From: Rikenellaceae bacterium
GTDB taxonomy: Bacteria; Bacteroidota; Bacteroidia; Bacteroidales; UBA932
Direction: 5' to 3'
DNA: 64,000 bases
Assembly (NCBI GenBank): GCA_900771005.1
Contig: CAAGMI010000019.1
Coordinates: 1-64,000 of the forward strand
Position 1 is the stretch's first letter. Each line of letters begins with the position of its first letter. Below the pieces are notes generated by a model, which saw nothing but the letters and a program-made list of their open reading frames with translations, made no database searches and was not told the DNA's origin. Shown here in pieces: positions 14,472 to 23,272 of the stretch. Both the position numbers and the translations under genes were made by a program.

Positions 14472-15640
14472 TATCTGTACTGGCGATGTCAGCGCTGCGT
14501 GCAGATGCAGTCGAACTCGGTGAGAATTCGACAGTGTCCATCCTGACCTGCGCTCCCGGTGCGGAAGTCTGGGCGAATTACGGGCATACCGCCCTCCGCG
14601 TGTATGATCCTGACAATGACCTTGACCTGTGTTTCAACTATGGGCTGTTCAGTTTTGATACGCCTCATTTCATCTGGCGCTTCTGTACCGGTGAGACAGA
14701 CTATGTGGTAGGTGCACAGGATACGGAGTCTTTCCTCTTCGAGTATGAGCGTGACGGCAGGAAGGTTACGGAACAGGTTCTTGATCTGGATATCGATGCG
14801 CGGAATAGTATATGGGACGCTCTTTGCGTGAACGTTCAGCCACAGAACCGCACCTACAGATACAATTTCTTCTATGACAACTGTGCAACCAGAGTGCGAA
14901 GGATGGTGGAGGATCATTGCGGAGGTGCGGTGGCATATGGCGGAGCGGCTCCGTATGGGACACTCAGGGATGCAGTCAGGTACTACACCTGCAACTATCC
15001 GTGGACAGACTTCGGCATATCCCTCCTGCTTGGCGTTCCATCTGACAGGCCGGCTTCGCTCAGGGAGCAGATGTTCGCTCCGGAGGTGATGATGGATGCG
15101 TTCAAGGATGCTACTCTGGACGGGAGACCGATTGTGAAGACCGCTTCCATCCTGGTTGAAGGACCGGACTATGAACCCGTAATGGACAATTCCTGGACTA
15201 CGCCTCTGCGTATTATGGAAATAGTATTGGTGCTCAGTCTGGCTTCCACTTTCTTTGAGTGGAGAAGAAAACGCAGATGCTGGGCCGTTGACGCAGTTCT
15301 TTGGGGAGTGACGGGACTGGCGGGCGTCGTGATAGGATTCATAGCGCTCATTTCCAGCCATCCTGCCACAGATCCCAATTATCTGCTGATATGGCTGGAC
15401 CCTCTGGCTCTGGTATATGCGATTGCGCTTTGTTTCAGGAGATTCAGAAATTCAAGGGCGGCTGTCTTTGTCCAGACGGTGTTCCTTCCTTTCGTGCTTT
15501 TCGGACTTGCGGGATTCTTCTTCCTCCCACAGTTTTTCCCTCTGGCTCTTATGCCGTTCAATCTGAGCCTACTTTGCAGGTGCGGACTCTCTGTCGTAAA
15601 CGGACTGAATCGCTCCCGCAACGGGAAACATCTCAAATAG
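14441..15640 (+). CDS. DUF4105 (Lnb N-terminal periplasmic domain) membrane protein
   Basis: This 399-residue protein has a signal peptide (1-23, ending ADA) and the DUF4105 domain (about 25-190). The domain contains CAPGAEVWANYGHTALRV and the YNFFYDNCATRVRRMV motif, whose Cys and His hint at a papain-like NlpC/P60-related fold. The C-terminal half has four or five transmembrane helices (from about 250). In other Bacteroidota this family is linked to lipoprotein processing (Lnb-like), but the activity here is inferred only. Its last 72 nt overlap the convergent thioredoxin-like gene. Confidence 0.8.
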   Translation: MEKIFKCFILISVLAMSALRADAVELGENSTVSILTCAPGAEVWANYGHTALRVYDPDNDLDLCFNYGLFSFDTPHFIWRFCTGETDYVVGAQDTESFLFEYERDGRKVTEQVLDLDIDARNSIWDALCVNVQPQNRTYRYNFFYDNCATRVRRMVEDHCGGAVAYGGAAPYGTLRDAVRYYTCNYPWTDFGISLLLGVPSDRPASLREQMFAPEVMMDAFKDATLDGRPIVKTASILVEGPDYEPVMDNSWTTPLRIMEIVLVLSLASTFFEWRRKRRCWAVDAVLWGVTGLAGVVIGFIALISSHPATDPNYLLIWLDPLALVYAIALCFRRFRNSRAAVFVQTVFLPFVLFGLAGFFFLPQFFPLALMPFNLSLLCRCGLSVVNGLNRSRNGKHLK

Positions 15641-16384
15641 ATTGTCAACTTCGAGCCTTCTTCCGATGACCGTGCCCAAAGGCTCGATCAGATAGAGACG
15701 CGGCGTTGACATTACGCCGTACAGTCTCTGGTAGTCTGAGTCTATCTCCGGATCCCAGAGGTGGATGATGTGGACTTTGGGGTTGTCCACCTTGAATGAC
15801 TCGCGGAATGCATCCCAGGATTTTCTGTCGCTGCCACTGTACACCGCTACGAAATCAAGATCGAAATCCGCCGCTTCAAGTACCTTTGGCAGTATTTCGG
15901 ATTCCATCCTGCACTTGGAGCAATGTGTGTCATAGAACCACATTACGCTTGTATGTCCGGGTATGGGGACTATGTCGTTCTTGCCCTCGGGATTGTACAG
16001 GGCTATTGTCGGAGCGTATTCTCCGAGCAGGGTGCGGCGGTTGAACGTGGCGAATATCTCCGCGGCCATCTTGTCGAATTCGCCGCGCATGCTGATCTTT
16101 CCGTTTGCGAAGTAGTTGTCATACAGATATATGGCGACGGCTTCATCCCCCATCAGATTGGAATCGACGTACTTGTCGTACAGCCACAATGCTATGTGCT
16201 GTTTCGCCAGCGAGTCCTCCACGCTTCCTATCATGAAATCGCATTCGCCGTATTTCTCTTCTGCCGGCTCCAGGGCGATTGCCTCGCAGTAGTGCGTGAG
16301 CAGGCTGTCCAGTGCATTGAAATCCTGAGCTCTGCATATGCAGCAGAGCAGCAGTGCGAGAAATATGGATGCTGTCTTTTTCAT
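15569..16384 (-). CDS. DUF5106 thioredoxin-like periplasmic protein
   Basis: This 271-residue protein has a signal peptide (1-19, CCICRAQ). A helical DUF5106-type N-terminal part (about 20-125) precedes a TlpA/ResA-like thioredoxin fold with the redox motif HCSKC (about 155-159) and a cis-Pro in VMSTPRLYLI (about 225-234). It is likely periplasmic or membrane-associated and reduces or isomerises disulfides. It is the last gene of the minus-strand operon lon-ung-coaD-this gene, overlapping coaD by 4 nt, and its 3' end runs 72 nt into the convergent DUF4105 gene. Confidence 0.8.
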   Translation of the reverse strand: MKKTASIFLALLLCCICRAQDFNALDSLLTHYCEAIALEPAEEKYGECDFMIGSVEDSLAKQHIALWLYDKYVDSNLMGDEAVAIYLYDNYFANGKISMRGEFDKMAAEIFATFNRRTLLGEYAPTIALYNPEGKNDIVPIPGHTSVMWFYDTHCSKCRMESEILPKVLEAADFDLDFVAVYSGSDRKSWDAFRESFKVDNPKVHIIHLWDPEIDSDYQRLYGVMSTPRLYLIEPLGTVIGRRLEVDNLFEMFPVAGAIQSVYDRESAPAK

Positions 16385-16851
16385 TTTTTGACTGTTGGCA
16401 GTTTGATGCCTTCAGGCATGAACAGGGAAGTGTCTCCTCCATGTGATATCAAATCCCGTACCGCAGAAGATGATATGTGCGCAAACTCCTGTGCCGTCGG
16501 TATTATGATAGTCTCGATCTCCGGGGCAAGCCTTCTGTTGGCATCGGCTATGCTGCGTTCGGTATCGAAATCTATCATGTTTCTTACGCCTCTGACTATG
16601 TGCTTGATACCCAGCTCTCTGCAGATGTTGACGGTGAGCCCGTCATAGGCGATGATCTCGATGCGGTCCATGCCTCCGGTTATCTGCTTGATGATGTCTA
16701 TCTTCTGCTCATTGGTGAAGAATCCTCTCTTGTCCTGATTGATGCCGACTGCCACTACTACTTCGTCGAACATTGTCAGTGCCCTGTTGAGAATGTTCAG
16801 GTGCCCGGCTGTGAAGGGATCGAAGGATCCCGGAAACAATGCTTTTTTCAT
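16381..16851 (-). CDS. coaD: Phosphopantetheine adenylyltransferase
   Basis: CoaD makes dephospho-CoA from 4'-phosphopantetheine and ATP. Seen: nucleotidyltransferase motif FPGSFDPFTAGHLNIL (HxGH-type T-x-G-H), VRGVRNMIDFDTE, and ISSSAVRDLI. About 156 residues when started at ATG 16851 (MKKALFPGS). That ATG overlaps the ung stop codon in ATGA; a start nine bases upstream is possible but less likely. Confidence 0.95.
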   Translation of the reverse strand: MKKALFPGSFDPFTAGHLNILNRALTMFDEVVVAVGINQDKRGFFTNEQKIDIIKQITGGMDRIEIIAYDGLTVNICRELGIKHIVRGVRNMIDFDTERSIADANRRLAPEIETIIIPTAQEFAHISSSAVRDLISHGGDTSLFMPEGIKLPTVKK

Positions 16852-17516
16852 AATTGCCAATCAATAGGTGATTTGCCTTGTTCTGCCAATAACTGGTTTG
16901 TGCGGCTGAAATGCCTGCATCCGAAAAAGGCGCCTCTTGCCAGAGGTGACGGGTGTGCGGCTTCCAGTACGTGATGTCTGCTTTTGTCGATGATTTCCGC
17001 CTTGCTCCTGGCATAGTTTCCCCAAAGCAGGAAGACCACTCCCTCACATCTGTCGGAAATCGTCCGTATCACTGCGTCCGTGAACTGCTGCCATCCGAAA
17101 CCGCTGTGTGAAGCCGCCTCGGAGCGCCTTACCGTGAGTATCGCATTCAGCAGCAACACTCCCTGTCTCGCCCACGGTTCCAGATTGGGACTGCCTGACA
17201 TCCTGATGCCGAGGTCGGTCTCTATCTCATGGAAGATGTTCTTCAGCGAAGGCGGTGCAGGGACTCCTTCCGGAACTGAGAAAGACAGTCCCATCGCCTG
17301 TCCGTATTCGTGATACGGATCCTGACCCAGAATGACGACCTTTACGTCCTGCAGGGGGGTCAGTTCGAAGGCGCGGAATATCTTCGGCCCCGGGGGAAAG
17401 ATTACTTTCCCGGCTGCCTTTTCTGCATGGAGCTTCGATGCCAGTTCTGTGAAGTACGGCTTGTCGAACTCATCCTTCAGGGCTTCCGCCCAGCTGTTTT
17501 CTATCTGTACTTTCAA
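16848..17516 (-). CDS. ung: Uracil-DNA glycosylase
   Basis: This 222-residue family 1 UDG removes uracil from DNA. Motif A is VVILGQDPYHEYGQAMGLSFSV (catalytic Asp in QDPYH). LLLNAILTVRRSEA forms the uracil pocket, and the DNA-intercalating loop is HPSPLARGAFFGCRHFS with the catalytic His. It overlaps lon (17513-17516) and coaD by ATGA junctions, so it is translated as part of the lon operon. Confidence 0.96.
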   Translation of the reverse strand: MKVQIENSWAEALKDEFDKPYFTELASKLHAEKAAGKVIFPPGPKIFRAFELTPLQDVKVVILGQDPYHEYGQAMGLSFSVPEGVPAPPSLKNIFHEIETDLGIRMSGSPNLEPWARQGVLLLNAILTVRRSEAASHSGFGWQQFTDAVIRTISDRCEGVVFLLWGNYARSKAEIIDKSRHHVLEAAHPSPLARGAFFGCRHFSRTNQLLAEQGKSPIDWQL

Positions 17517-19882
17517 AATATAAAGTCAATGACGTCCGCTATCGTGTTGACGTAATGGAAGGTCAACCCCTTTACATAGATATCCTTGATATCCTCGATG
17601 TCTTTTCTGTTCTCTTCGCAGATCACGATTGTCTTGACGCCGGCTCTCTTCGCTGCGAGAATCTTTTCCTTGATTCCTCCCACAGGAAGGACTCTTCCCC
17701 TGAGCGTCATCTCTCCGGTCATCGCCACGTGCTTCCTGATTGCCTTTCCGCGGAGTGCGCTGACCATGGAACTTACCATAGTGATACCCGCTGACGGTCC
17801 GTCCTTAGGCGTGGCCCCTTCAGGTACGTGTACGTGTATGTCCTTGGCAGCAAACTGCTTGGATGTCATATTTGCCATCTCAGGATGAGCTTTGATGTAT
17901 TGGTATGCGATAGTCGCGGACTCCTTCATCACGTCCCCGAGGTTTCCGGTCATCGTCATGAGGCCTTTGCCGTTGCTGACGGAACTCTCCACGAAAAGAA
18001 TCTCTCCTCCCATCTGTGTCCAGGCAAGTCCGGTGACTACACCGGGAACCTCATTGCCCTTCTGTGCATCGTGAGACGCCGTAGGGAGACCGAGGTATTC
18101 CTTGAGATTCTCCTTCTGGATCTGTTTCGGATACTCTTCCTCCATTGCGATCTTCTTCGCCGTGACTCTGGCTATCTTCGCGATCTGCTTTTCCAGACCG
18201 CGCACGCCCGACTCGTGGGTGTATTCGTCGATTATCGCCTTGAGACAGCTGTTGTCGATTTTCAGCTCCTTGCGGTCTATTCCGTGCTCCTCAAGCTGTT
18301 TCGGGATGAGGTAATGCTTGGCAATCTCAATCTTCTCTTCGGCAAGATATCCGCTGACATTGATGACTTCCATCCTGTCGAGAAGGGCAGGCTGGATGGA
18401 ACCGATGCCGTTGGCTGTCGTGATGAACAGTACGTTGCTTAGGTCATAGTCTATGTCGAGGTAATTGTCGTGGAAACTGCTGTTCTGCTCCGGATCCAGC
18501 GCCTCGAGGAGGGCAGAAGACGGATCACCCTTGAAATCGGATGCGAGCTTGTCTATCTCGTCGAGCACTATGACCGGATTTGAGGTGCCTGCCTTTGCGA
18601 TCCCGTTGAGGATTCTGCCCGGGAGGGCGCCGACGTATGTCTTCCTGTGTCCTCTGATTTCGGCCTCATCGTGCATGCCTCCCAGTGCGATGCGGATGTA
18701 CTTGCGGCCTAGAGACTTGGCTATTGACTTGCCGAGGCTCGTCTTTCCGACTCCCGGAGGCCCGTAGAGGCAGAGGATAGGGGACTTCATATTCCCTTTC
18801 AGTTTCAGTACCGCAAGGTATTCTATGATTCTTTCCTTGACGGTCTCAAGCCCGAAATGGTCTTTGTCGAGGACTTTCTGGGCGTGCTTGAGGTCCAGGT
18901 TGTCTTCTGACATCTCATCCCAAGGGAGGGACAGCATGAATTCCAGATAATTGTACTGTACGCTGTAGTCCGGGGAATTCGGGTTGTATTTCTGAAGTTT
19001 TGAAAGTTCCTTCTCGAAAGTTTCGGCGACTTCCTTTGACCATTTCTTCTGGGCAGCCTTCTCCCTGAACGCGTCGAACTCTCCGTCTTCATCCATTCCA
19101 AGCTCCTCCTGGATGGTTCTAAGCTGGTTGTTGAGGTAATATTCCCTCTGCTGCTGGTCTATGTCGCTCTTGACTTTCTGGTTGATCTCCTGCTTGATCT
19201 TGATGAGCTGGGTCTGAGTCTCGAGCAGGGACAGGAGCTTCATCGCCCTTACCTTCACGTCATTGTACTGGAGAAGGTCCATCTTGTCCGCGAAGTTCTC
19301 TACTTCTACTGTCGTGGAAATGAAGTTTACGAGGAACTCGAAATCCTCTATGGCTTTCAGCGCACCGATGGCTTCACGCGCCGCTATGTTTGACGCGCGG
19401 ATGATCTGTATCGCCTTGTCCTTGAGAGACTCGGACATGGCCTTGATGTCCGCGCTCCTGCCGTTGGCAAGAATGTCCGGCAGGTAATGTACGTTGGCCG
19501 TTATGTACGGCTCGAACGATATTACTGAATCCAGTTCAAGTCTGTTGAGGCCCTGGAGTATTGCGGTGATGGTTCCGTCCGGCATCTCGAGCGTCTTCAC
19601 AACTCTCGCCACGGTACCGTAAGGATTGAGGTCCTCCGCCTGAGGCTCTTCCACCATCACGTCGATCTGAGGTACGGCTCCGATGTACAGATTGTTCTTC
19701 TCTGCGTCCTCGATCAGTTTTATCGATTTCTCACGTCCTATCGTTATAGGAAAAATCGTGCCCGGGAAAATGGCAGCGTTCCTCAGTGCCAGGATAGGCA
19801 ATGTGTCAGGAAGCTGCGATTCGTCAACCTTCTGCTGGACATCCCCCTGCATGACGGGGATGATATTTACTTTATCTTCCAT
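17513..19882 (-). CDS. lon: Endopeptidase La (Lon protease)
   Basis: This 789-residue ATP-dependent cytoplasmic protease degrades misfolded and regulatory proteins. Domains: LonN substrate-binding (about 28-230), helical linker (about 230-345), AAA ATPase with Walker A GPPGVGKT (374-381) and Walker B VIVLDEIDK, then the Ser-Lys protease domain with KDGPSAG (Ser 697) and GGIKEK (Lys near 740). It heads the operon lon-ung-coaD-DUF5106. The 192 nt upstream to the HU gene contain no clear TAnnTTTG element for the minus strand; the closest is TATATTCG at about 19991-19998. Confidence 0.97.
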   Translation of the reverse strand: MEDKVNIIPVMQGDVQQKVDESQLPDTLPILALRNAAIFPGTIFPITIGREKSIKLIEDAEKNNLYIGAVPQIDVMVEEPQAEDLNPYGTVARVVKTLEMPDGTITAILQGLNRLELDSVISFEPYITANVHYLPDILANGRSADIKAMSESLKDKAIQIIRASNIAAREAIGALKAIEDFEFLVNFISTTVEVENFADKMDLLQYNDVKVRAMKLLSLLETQTQLIKIKQEINQKVKSDIDQQQREYYLNNQLRTIQEELGMDEDGEFDAFREKAAQKKWSKEVAETFEKELSKLQKYNPNSPDYSVQYNYLEFMLSLPWDEMSEDNLDLKHAQKVLDKDHFGLETVKERIIEYLAVLKLKGNMKSPILCLYGPPGVGKTSLGKSIAKSLGRKYIRIALGGMHDEAEIRGHRKTYVGALPGRILNGIAKAGTSNPVIVLDEIDKLASDFKGDPSSALLEALDPEQNSSFHDNYLDIDYDLSNVLFITTANGIGSIQPALLDRMEVINVSGYLAEEKIEIAKHYLIPKQLEEHGIDRKELKIDNSCLKAIIDEYTHESGVRGLEKQIAKIARVTAKKIAMEEEYPKQIQKENLKEYLGLPTASHDAQKGNEVPGVVTGLAWTQMGGEILFVESSVSNGKGLMTMTGNLGDVMKESATIAYQYIKAHPEMANMTSKQFAAKDIHVHVPEGATPKDGPSAGITMVSSMVSALRGKAIRKHVAMTGEMTLRGRVLPVGGIKEKILAAKRAGVKTIVICEENRKDIEDIKDIYVKGLTFHYVNTIADVIDFIF

Positions 19883-20041
19883 AATAATATTCTGTCAAAA
19901 TGTCAGTGAACCTGTGCATAATTCACCGCCTGGGAATATCGTCAATCTCCGTGCCACAATGCGCAGACACGGTATTTCCGATACGGGATGCGAATATAGT
20001 CATTTATGCGCATAAGATTTTGAATATTAAAAAAATAAATC

Positions 20042-20049
20042 TACTTTTG
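20042..20049 (+). promoter_or_regulatory. Promoter -7 element (TACTTTTG) of the HU gene
   Basis: TACTTTTG lies 25 nt before the HU ATG, with an A/T-rich leader and no Shine-Dalgarno. Confidence 0.6.
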
Positions 20050-20074
20050 CATTCCCAATAAAAAGATAATCGTT

Positions 20075-20350
20075 ATGACTAAAGCAGAAATCGTTAATGA
20101 AGTTGCAAAAGCAACTGGTATAGAGAAAGTTACAGTACAGACTGTAGTGGAAGGTTTTATGGAGAGCGTCAAGGGATCCCTGGCAAAGAATGAGCCGGTG
20201 TATCTTCGCGGTTTCGGTAGCTTCATCATCAAGCACAGAGCACAGAAGGCTGCTCGCAATATCACAAAGAAGACTACAATGACTATCCCGGCACACGACA
20301 TCCCTGCATTCAAGCCGGCTAAGGTTTTCCTTGCATCCATCAAGAAATAA
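20075..20350 (+). CDS. HU/IHF-family DNA-binding protein
   Basis: This 91-residue nucleoid protein has the family's helical N-terminus (MTKAEIVNEVAKATGIEKV), the LRGFGSFIIKHRA beta segment and a basic arm (AARNITKKTTMTIPAHDIPAFKPA) with the conserved Pro that kinks DNA. It probably forms dimers that bend DNA. It is followed 19 nt later by a very small ribosomal-type gene, and both seem to share one terminator. Confidence 0.95.
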   Translation: MTKAEIVNEVAKATGIEKVTVQTVVEGFMESVKGSLAKNEPVYLRGFGSFIIKHRAQKAARNITKKTTMTIPAHDIPAFKPAKVFLASIKK

Positions 20351-20369
20351 TCTTTAATAAATTATAACT

Positions 20370-20459
20370 ATGCCTAACGGAAAGAAGCATAAGAGACATA
20401 AAATGGCTACGCACAAGCGTAAAAAGCGTTTGCGCCTCAATAGACATAAGAAGAAATAG
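20370..20459 (+). CDS. COX24/AURKAIP1-domain mini ribosomal protein (mS38/bS22-like)
   Basis: A 29-residue ORF starts MPNGKKHKRHKMATHKRKKR and ends RHKKK; nearly two thirds of its residues are Lys, Arg or His. The arrangement K-R-H-K-M-x-T-H-K-R-K-K-R matches the COX24/AURKAIP1 domain of mitochondrial mS38 and the small bacterial 30S protein bS22. Such ORFs are conserved in Bacteroidota, often just ahead of the RNase E/G gene as here, and are commonly missed because of their size. It ends seven bases before a terminator. Confidence 0.85.
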   Translation: MPNGKKHKRHKMATHKRKKRLRLNRHKKK

Positions 20460-20465
20460 TCGATA

Positions 20466-20499
20466 GAGGCCTGGCGGGAGATCCGACGGGCCTCTTTTT
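20466..20499 (+). terminator. Terminator after the mini ribosomal protein gene
   Basis: GAGGCC (20466-20471) pairs with GGCCTC (20489-20494), followed by T5. It separates the HU transcript from the RNase E/G gene 24 nt downstream. Confidence 0.75.
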
Positions 20500-20523
20500 A
20501 TATCGTTCAACCTCGTTTTTCCA

Positions 20524-22086
20524 ATGGAAGTCGAAAACACACAGAAAGATCTCGTGGTAGACGTGGCCTCTGAAGAGGTCCGCATAGCGCTGCTTGAAGG
20601 CAACCGCCTGATAGAGTACAGCCGTGAGTCCACCAAGGGAGAGAGCTTTTCGGTCGGAGACGTATTCCTCGGTAGAGTGAAGAAGATCCTTCCGGCCCTG
20701 AATGCCGCTTTTGTGGATATCGGTGACAGCAAGGAAGCGTTCATCCATTATCTGGATCTGGGCTTGTACTTCACGGCGTTCGATACTTTCGTCCGTGAGA
20801 GCAACCCTAACAGAGACCTGGCTGCGTTGTATTCGAAAATGCCTCTGGGGCCTATTCTGGCCAAGGAAGGCAGGATTGAAGACCACCTCAAGCCGGGCCA
20901 GATGCTGATGGGCCAGATTGTCAAGGAGCCGATTTCCACGAAGGGGTCCAGACTGACTGCAGAAATTTCGTTGGCGGGACGCAATATTGTACTGCTGCCT
21001 TTTGCTCAGAAGGTAAGCGTTTCCCAGAAAATCAGTTCCAAAGAGGAGAAAAAGAGACTCGAGTCGGTAGTTAAGAGCATTCTTCCGCATAATTACGGGG
21101 CAATTATCCGTACTGCTGCGGAAGGCAAGAATGCGGCCATCCTGGTGGCAGAACTCCGCTCGCTTATCCAGAAGTGGGAATCCTCCTGGAAAAAACTGGC
21201 AAAGTCCAAAGGGGTCGGGCTGCTGTTCAGCGAGAACTCCAAGACAACCATTATCCTTCGTGACCTGCTTAATGATTCGTTCTCAAATGTTTACGTCAAC
21301 GATGAAGCGGTTTACGATGAAGTAAAGAAGTATATTTCCCTCATTTCTCCGGAGCAGGAGAAGATAGTGAAGCTCTATACGGGCAAGGAGCCCGTTTTCG
21401 ATCATTTCGACGTCACCCGTCAGATCAAGAGCTCATTCGGGAAAATCGTGCCTATGCAGCGCGGGACGTATCTTGTGATAGAGACCACTGAGGCTCTCAA
21501 TGTCATAGACGTCAACAGCGGCATACGCGCAAAGTCAAGCGACCAGGAGGAGAATACCTTCGAGGTCAACAAGATCGCGGCGGAGGAAATCGCCCGTCAG
21601 TTGAGGCTCCGGGATATGGGCGGCATAGTGATTGTCGACTTTATCGATATGGAGACTCCGGAGCATCGCAACGAGCTGTACAACTATATGGTGCAGCTGA
21701 TGTCTGCGGACAGGGCAAAACACAATGTCCTTCCCCTTACCAAATTCGGTCTGATGCAGATTACCCGCCAGAGGATACGCCCGGTGACTAAGATTGACAC
21801 GGCCGAGCAGTGCCCTCTGTGCCACGGAAGCGGTAAGATCACATCGTCAATGGCGATAGACCGCGAGATTGAGGAAAAGCTTTCATATTACGTGCTTGAC
21901 AAGGGAGTTCAGTCCATGACCCTTCGTGTGAGCCCGATTCTGGGCGCATACCTGTCACGCGGTTGGAACAGTTTTCTTCACAAATGGAAACGCAAGTACA
22001 AGTGTAAACTGAAAATGGTCGAGATGACAAGTTTCAGTGTTCTGCAGAATGAATTTCTGGATGTTGACGGAGAGGTGCTCAAATAG
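20524..22086 (+). CDS. Ribonuclease E/G family protein
   Basis: This 520-residue endoribonuclease is of RNase G length, without the long C-terminal scaffold of RNase E. It has an S1 RNA-binding domain (about 40-135) and the DNase-I-like catalytic region with Mg-binding Asp in NVIDVNSG (about 323-330) and IVIVDFIDM (about 376-384). The zinc-link CPLCHGSG (about 432-439) is present. It processes rRNA and mRNA 5' ends. The final codons form the 5' arm of its own terminator. Confidence 0.94.
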   Translation: MEVENTQKDLVVDVASEEVRIALLEGNRLIEYSRESTKGESFSVGDVFLGRVKKILPALNAAFVDIGDSKEAFIHYLDLGLYFTAFDTFVRESNPNRDLAALYSKMPLGPILAKEGRIEDHLKPGQMLMGQIVKEPISTKGSRLTAEISLAGRNIVLLPFAQKVSVSQKISSKEEKKRLESVVKSILPHNYGAIIRTAAEGKNAAILVAELRSLIQKWESSWKKLAKSKGVGLLFSENSKTTIILRDLLNDSFSNVYVNDEAVYDEVKKYISLISPEQEKIVKLYTGKEPVFDHFDVTRQIKSSFGKIVPMQRGTYLVIETTEALNVIDVNSGIRAKSSDQEENTFEVNKIAAEEIARQLRLRDMGGIVIVDFIDMETPEHRNELYNYMVQLMSADRAKHNVLPLTKFGLMQITRQRIRPVTKIDTAEQCPLCHGSGKITSSMAIDREIEEKLSYYVLDKGVQSMTLRVSPILGAYLSRGWNSFLHKWKRKYKCKLKMVEMTSFSVLQNEFLDVDGEVLK

Positions 22087-22100
22087 AGCACCTCTTTTTT
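22072..22100 (+). terminator. Terminator overlapping the stop codon of the RNase E/G gene
   Basis: A perfect 9-bp stem, GAGGTGCTC (22072-22080) with GAGCACCTC (22086-22094), has a 5-nt loop and six T. The loop contains the first two bases of the TAG stop, so the last codons are part of the hairpin. Confidence 0.9.
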
Positions 22101-22112
22101 ATGGGAATTTTA

Positions 22113-22120
22113 TATCTTTG
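22113..22120 (+). promoter_or_regulatory. Promoter -7 element (TATCTTTG) 5 nt from the DUF362 gene start
   Basis: TATCTTTG is followed by TCATA and ATG 22126, which implies a leaderless or near-leaderless transcript. Confidence 0.65.
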
Positions 22121-22125
22121 TCATA

Positions 22126-23268
22126 ATGAATCGTTCGAAGGTCTTTTTTACCGACATGCATACCAAGGAGTATGGTGAAGGTCTGCCTCTGAAGCTCAAA
22201 ACGCTCATCAGGGCTGCTGGTATATCAGATATTGATTTTAAGGGCAAGTTCGTTGCCATTAAGATGCATTTTGGGGAGCTTGGAAACGTAGCTCACATAC
22301 GTCCGCAGTTTGCCAAGGCTGTGGTTGACATAGTGAAGGAACTCGGCGGAATCCCGTTCCTGACCGATTGCAACACGATGTATCCAGGCAGCAGAAGGCA
22401 TGCGATCGAGCATATCGAGTGCGCCTGGGCCAACGGCTTCTCTCCTATGTCCGTAGGATGTCCTATCATCATTGCAGATGGCCTCAAGGGTACTGATGAA
22501 GCGTTGGTACCTGTGGAGGGCGGTGAATATGTGAAGGTGGCCAAGATAGGCCGGGCTATTATGGATGCGGATATTTTCATCAGCCTCAATCATTTCAAAG
22601 GACACAATTTCGCTTCTCTGGGAGGCGCCATCAAGAACATAGGTATGGGTTGCGGCTCGCGTGCGGGCAAGAAGGAGCAGCACACGAGCGGAAAGGCGCT
22701 GATCGATGAGTCGCTCTGTCACGGTTGCGGGCAGTGCCTCAAGAACTGTGCGAATTCCGGACTTGTTTTCGACAAGGATAAGAAGAAGATGACAGTCGAT
22801 TATGACCATTGTATAGGTTGCGGAAACTGTCTTGGCGCATGCGTATTCAATGCTATAGGTTTTGAGGACAATGACGCGAACGAACTCCTTTCACGCAGGA
22901 TAGCCGAGTATGCCAAGGCTGTCGTGACAGGAAGACCGTCATTCCATATCAATCTGTTGATGGATATATCTCCGAGCTGCGATTGCCATTGTGAGAATGA
23001 CGTCCCTATGCTTCCTAACATAGGTATGCTCGCATCATTCGACCCTCTTGCAATCGATCAGGCCAGCGTTGACCTGTGCCAGCAGCAGGAGCCACTGCCT
23101 GGCAGTCAGCTGTATAAGGCTGTTCACAGTGAACACTTCGAGGATCAGGGCAACCATTTCAACAACGTACACCCTCTCAGTGACTGGAAATCCTGCTTCG
23201 AGCAGGCTGAGAAACTCGGTGTCGGCTCACGTGAATACGAACTTATCAACGTATTCACTGCCAAATAG
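22126..23268 (+). CDS. DUF362 protein with 2x[4Fe-4S] ferredoxin domain
   Basis: This 380-residue cytoplasmic protein has an N-terminal DUF362 domain (about 1-185) with VAIKMHFGELGNVAHIRPQ, LTDCNTMY and the NHFKGHNFASLGGAIKNIGMGC stretch. A bacterial-type ferredoxin insert follows, with CHGCGQCLKNC (about 198-208) and CIGCGNCLGAC (about 229-239). It probably passes electrons in an uncharacterised redox reaction; its substrate is unknown. It is monocistronic, with its terminator placed inside the convergent S4-domain gene. Confidence 0.88.
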   Translation: MNRSKVFFTDMHTKEYGEGLPLKLKTLIRAAGISDIDFKGKFVAIKMHFGELGNVAHIRPQFAKAVVDIVKELGGIPFLTDCNTMYPGSRRHAIEHIECAWANGFSPMSVGCPIIIADGLKGTDEALVPVEGGEYVKVAKIGRAIMDADIFISLNHFKGHNFASLGGAIKNIGMGCGSRAGKKEQHTSGKALIDESLCHGCGQCLKNCANSGLVFDKDKKKMTVDYDHCIGCGNCLGACVFNAIGFEDNDANELLSRRIAEYAKAVVTGRPSFHINLLMDISPSCDCHCENDVPMLPNIGMLASFDPLAIDQASVDLCQQQEPLPGSQLYKAVHSEHFEDQGNHFNNVHPLSDWKSCFEQAEKLGVGSREYELINVFTAK

Positions 23269-23272
23269 TTGA

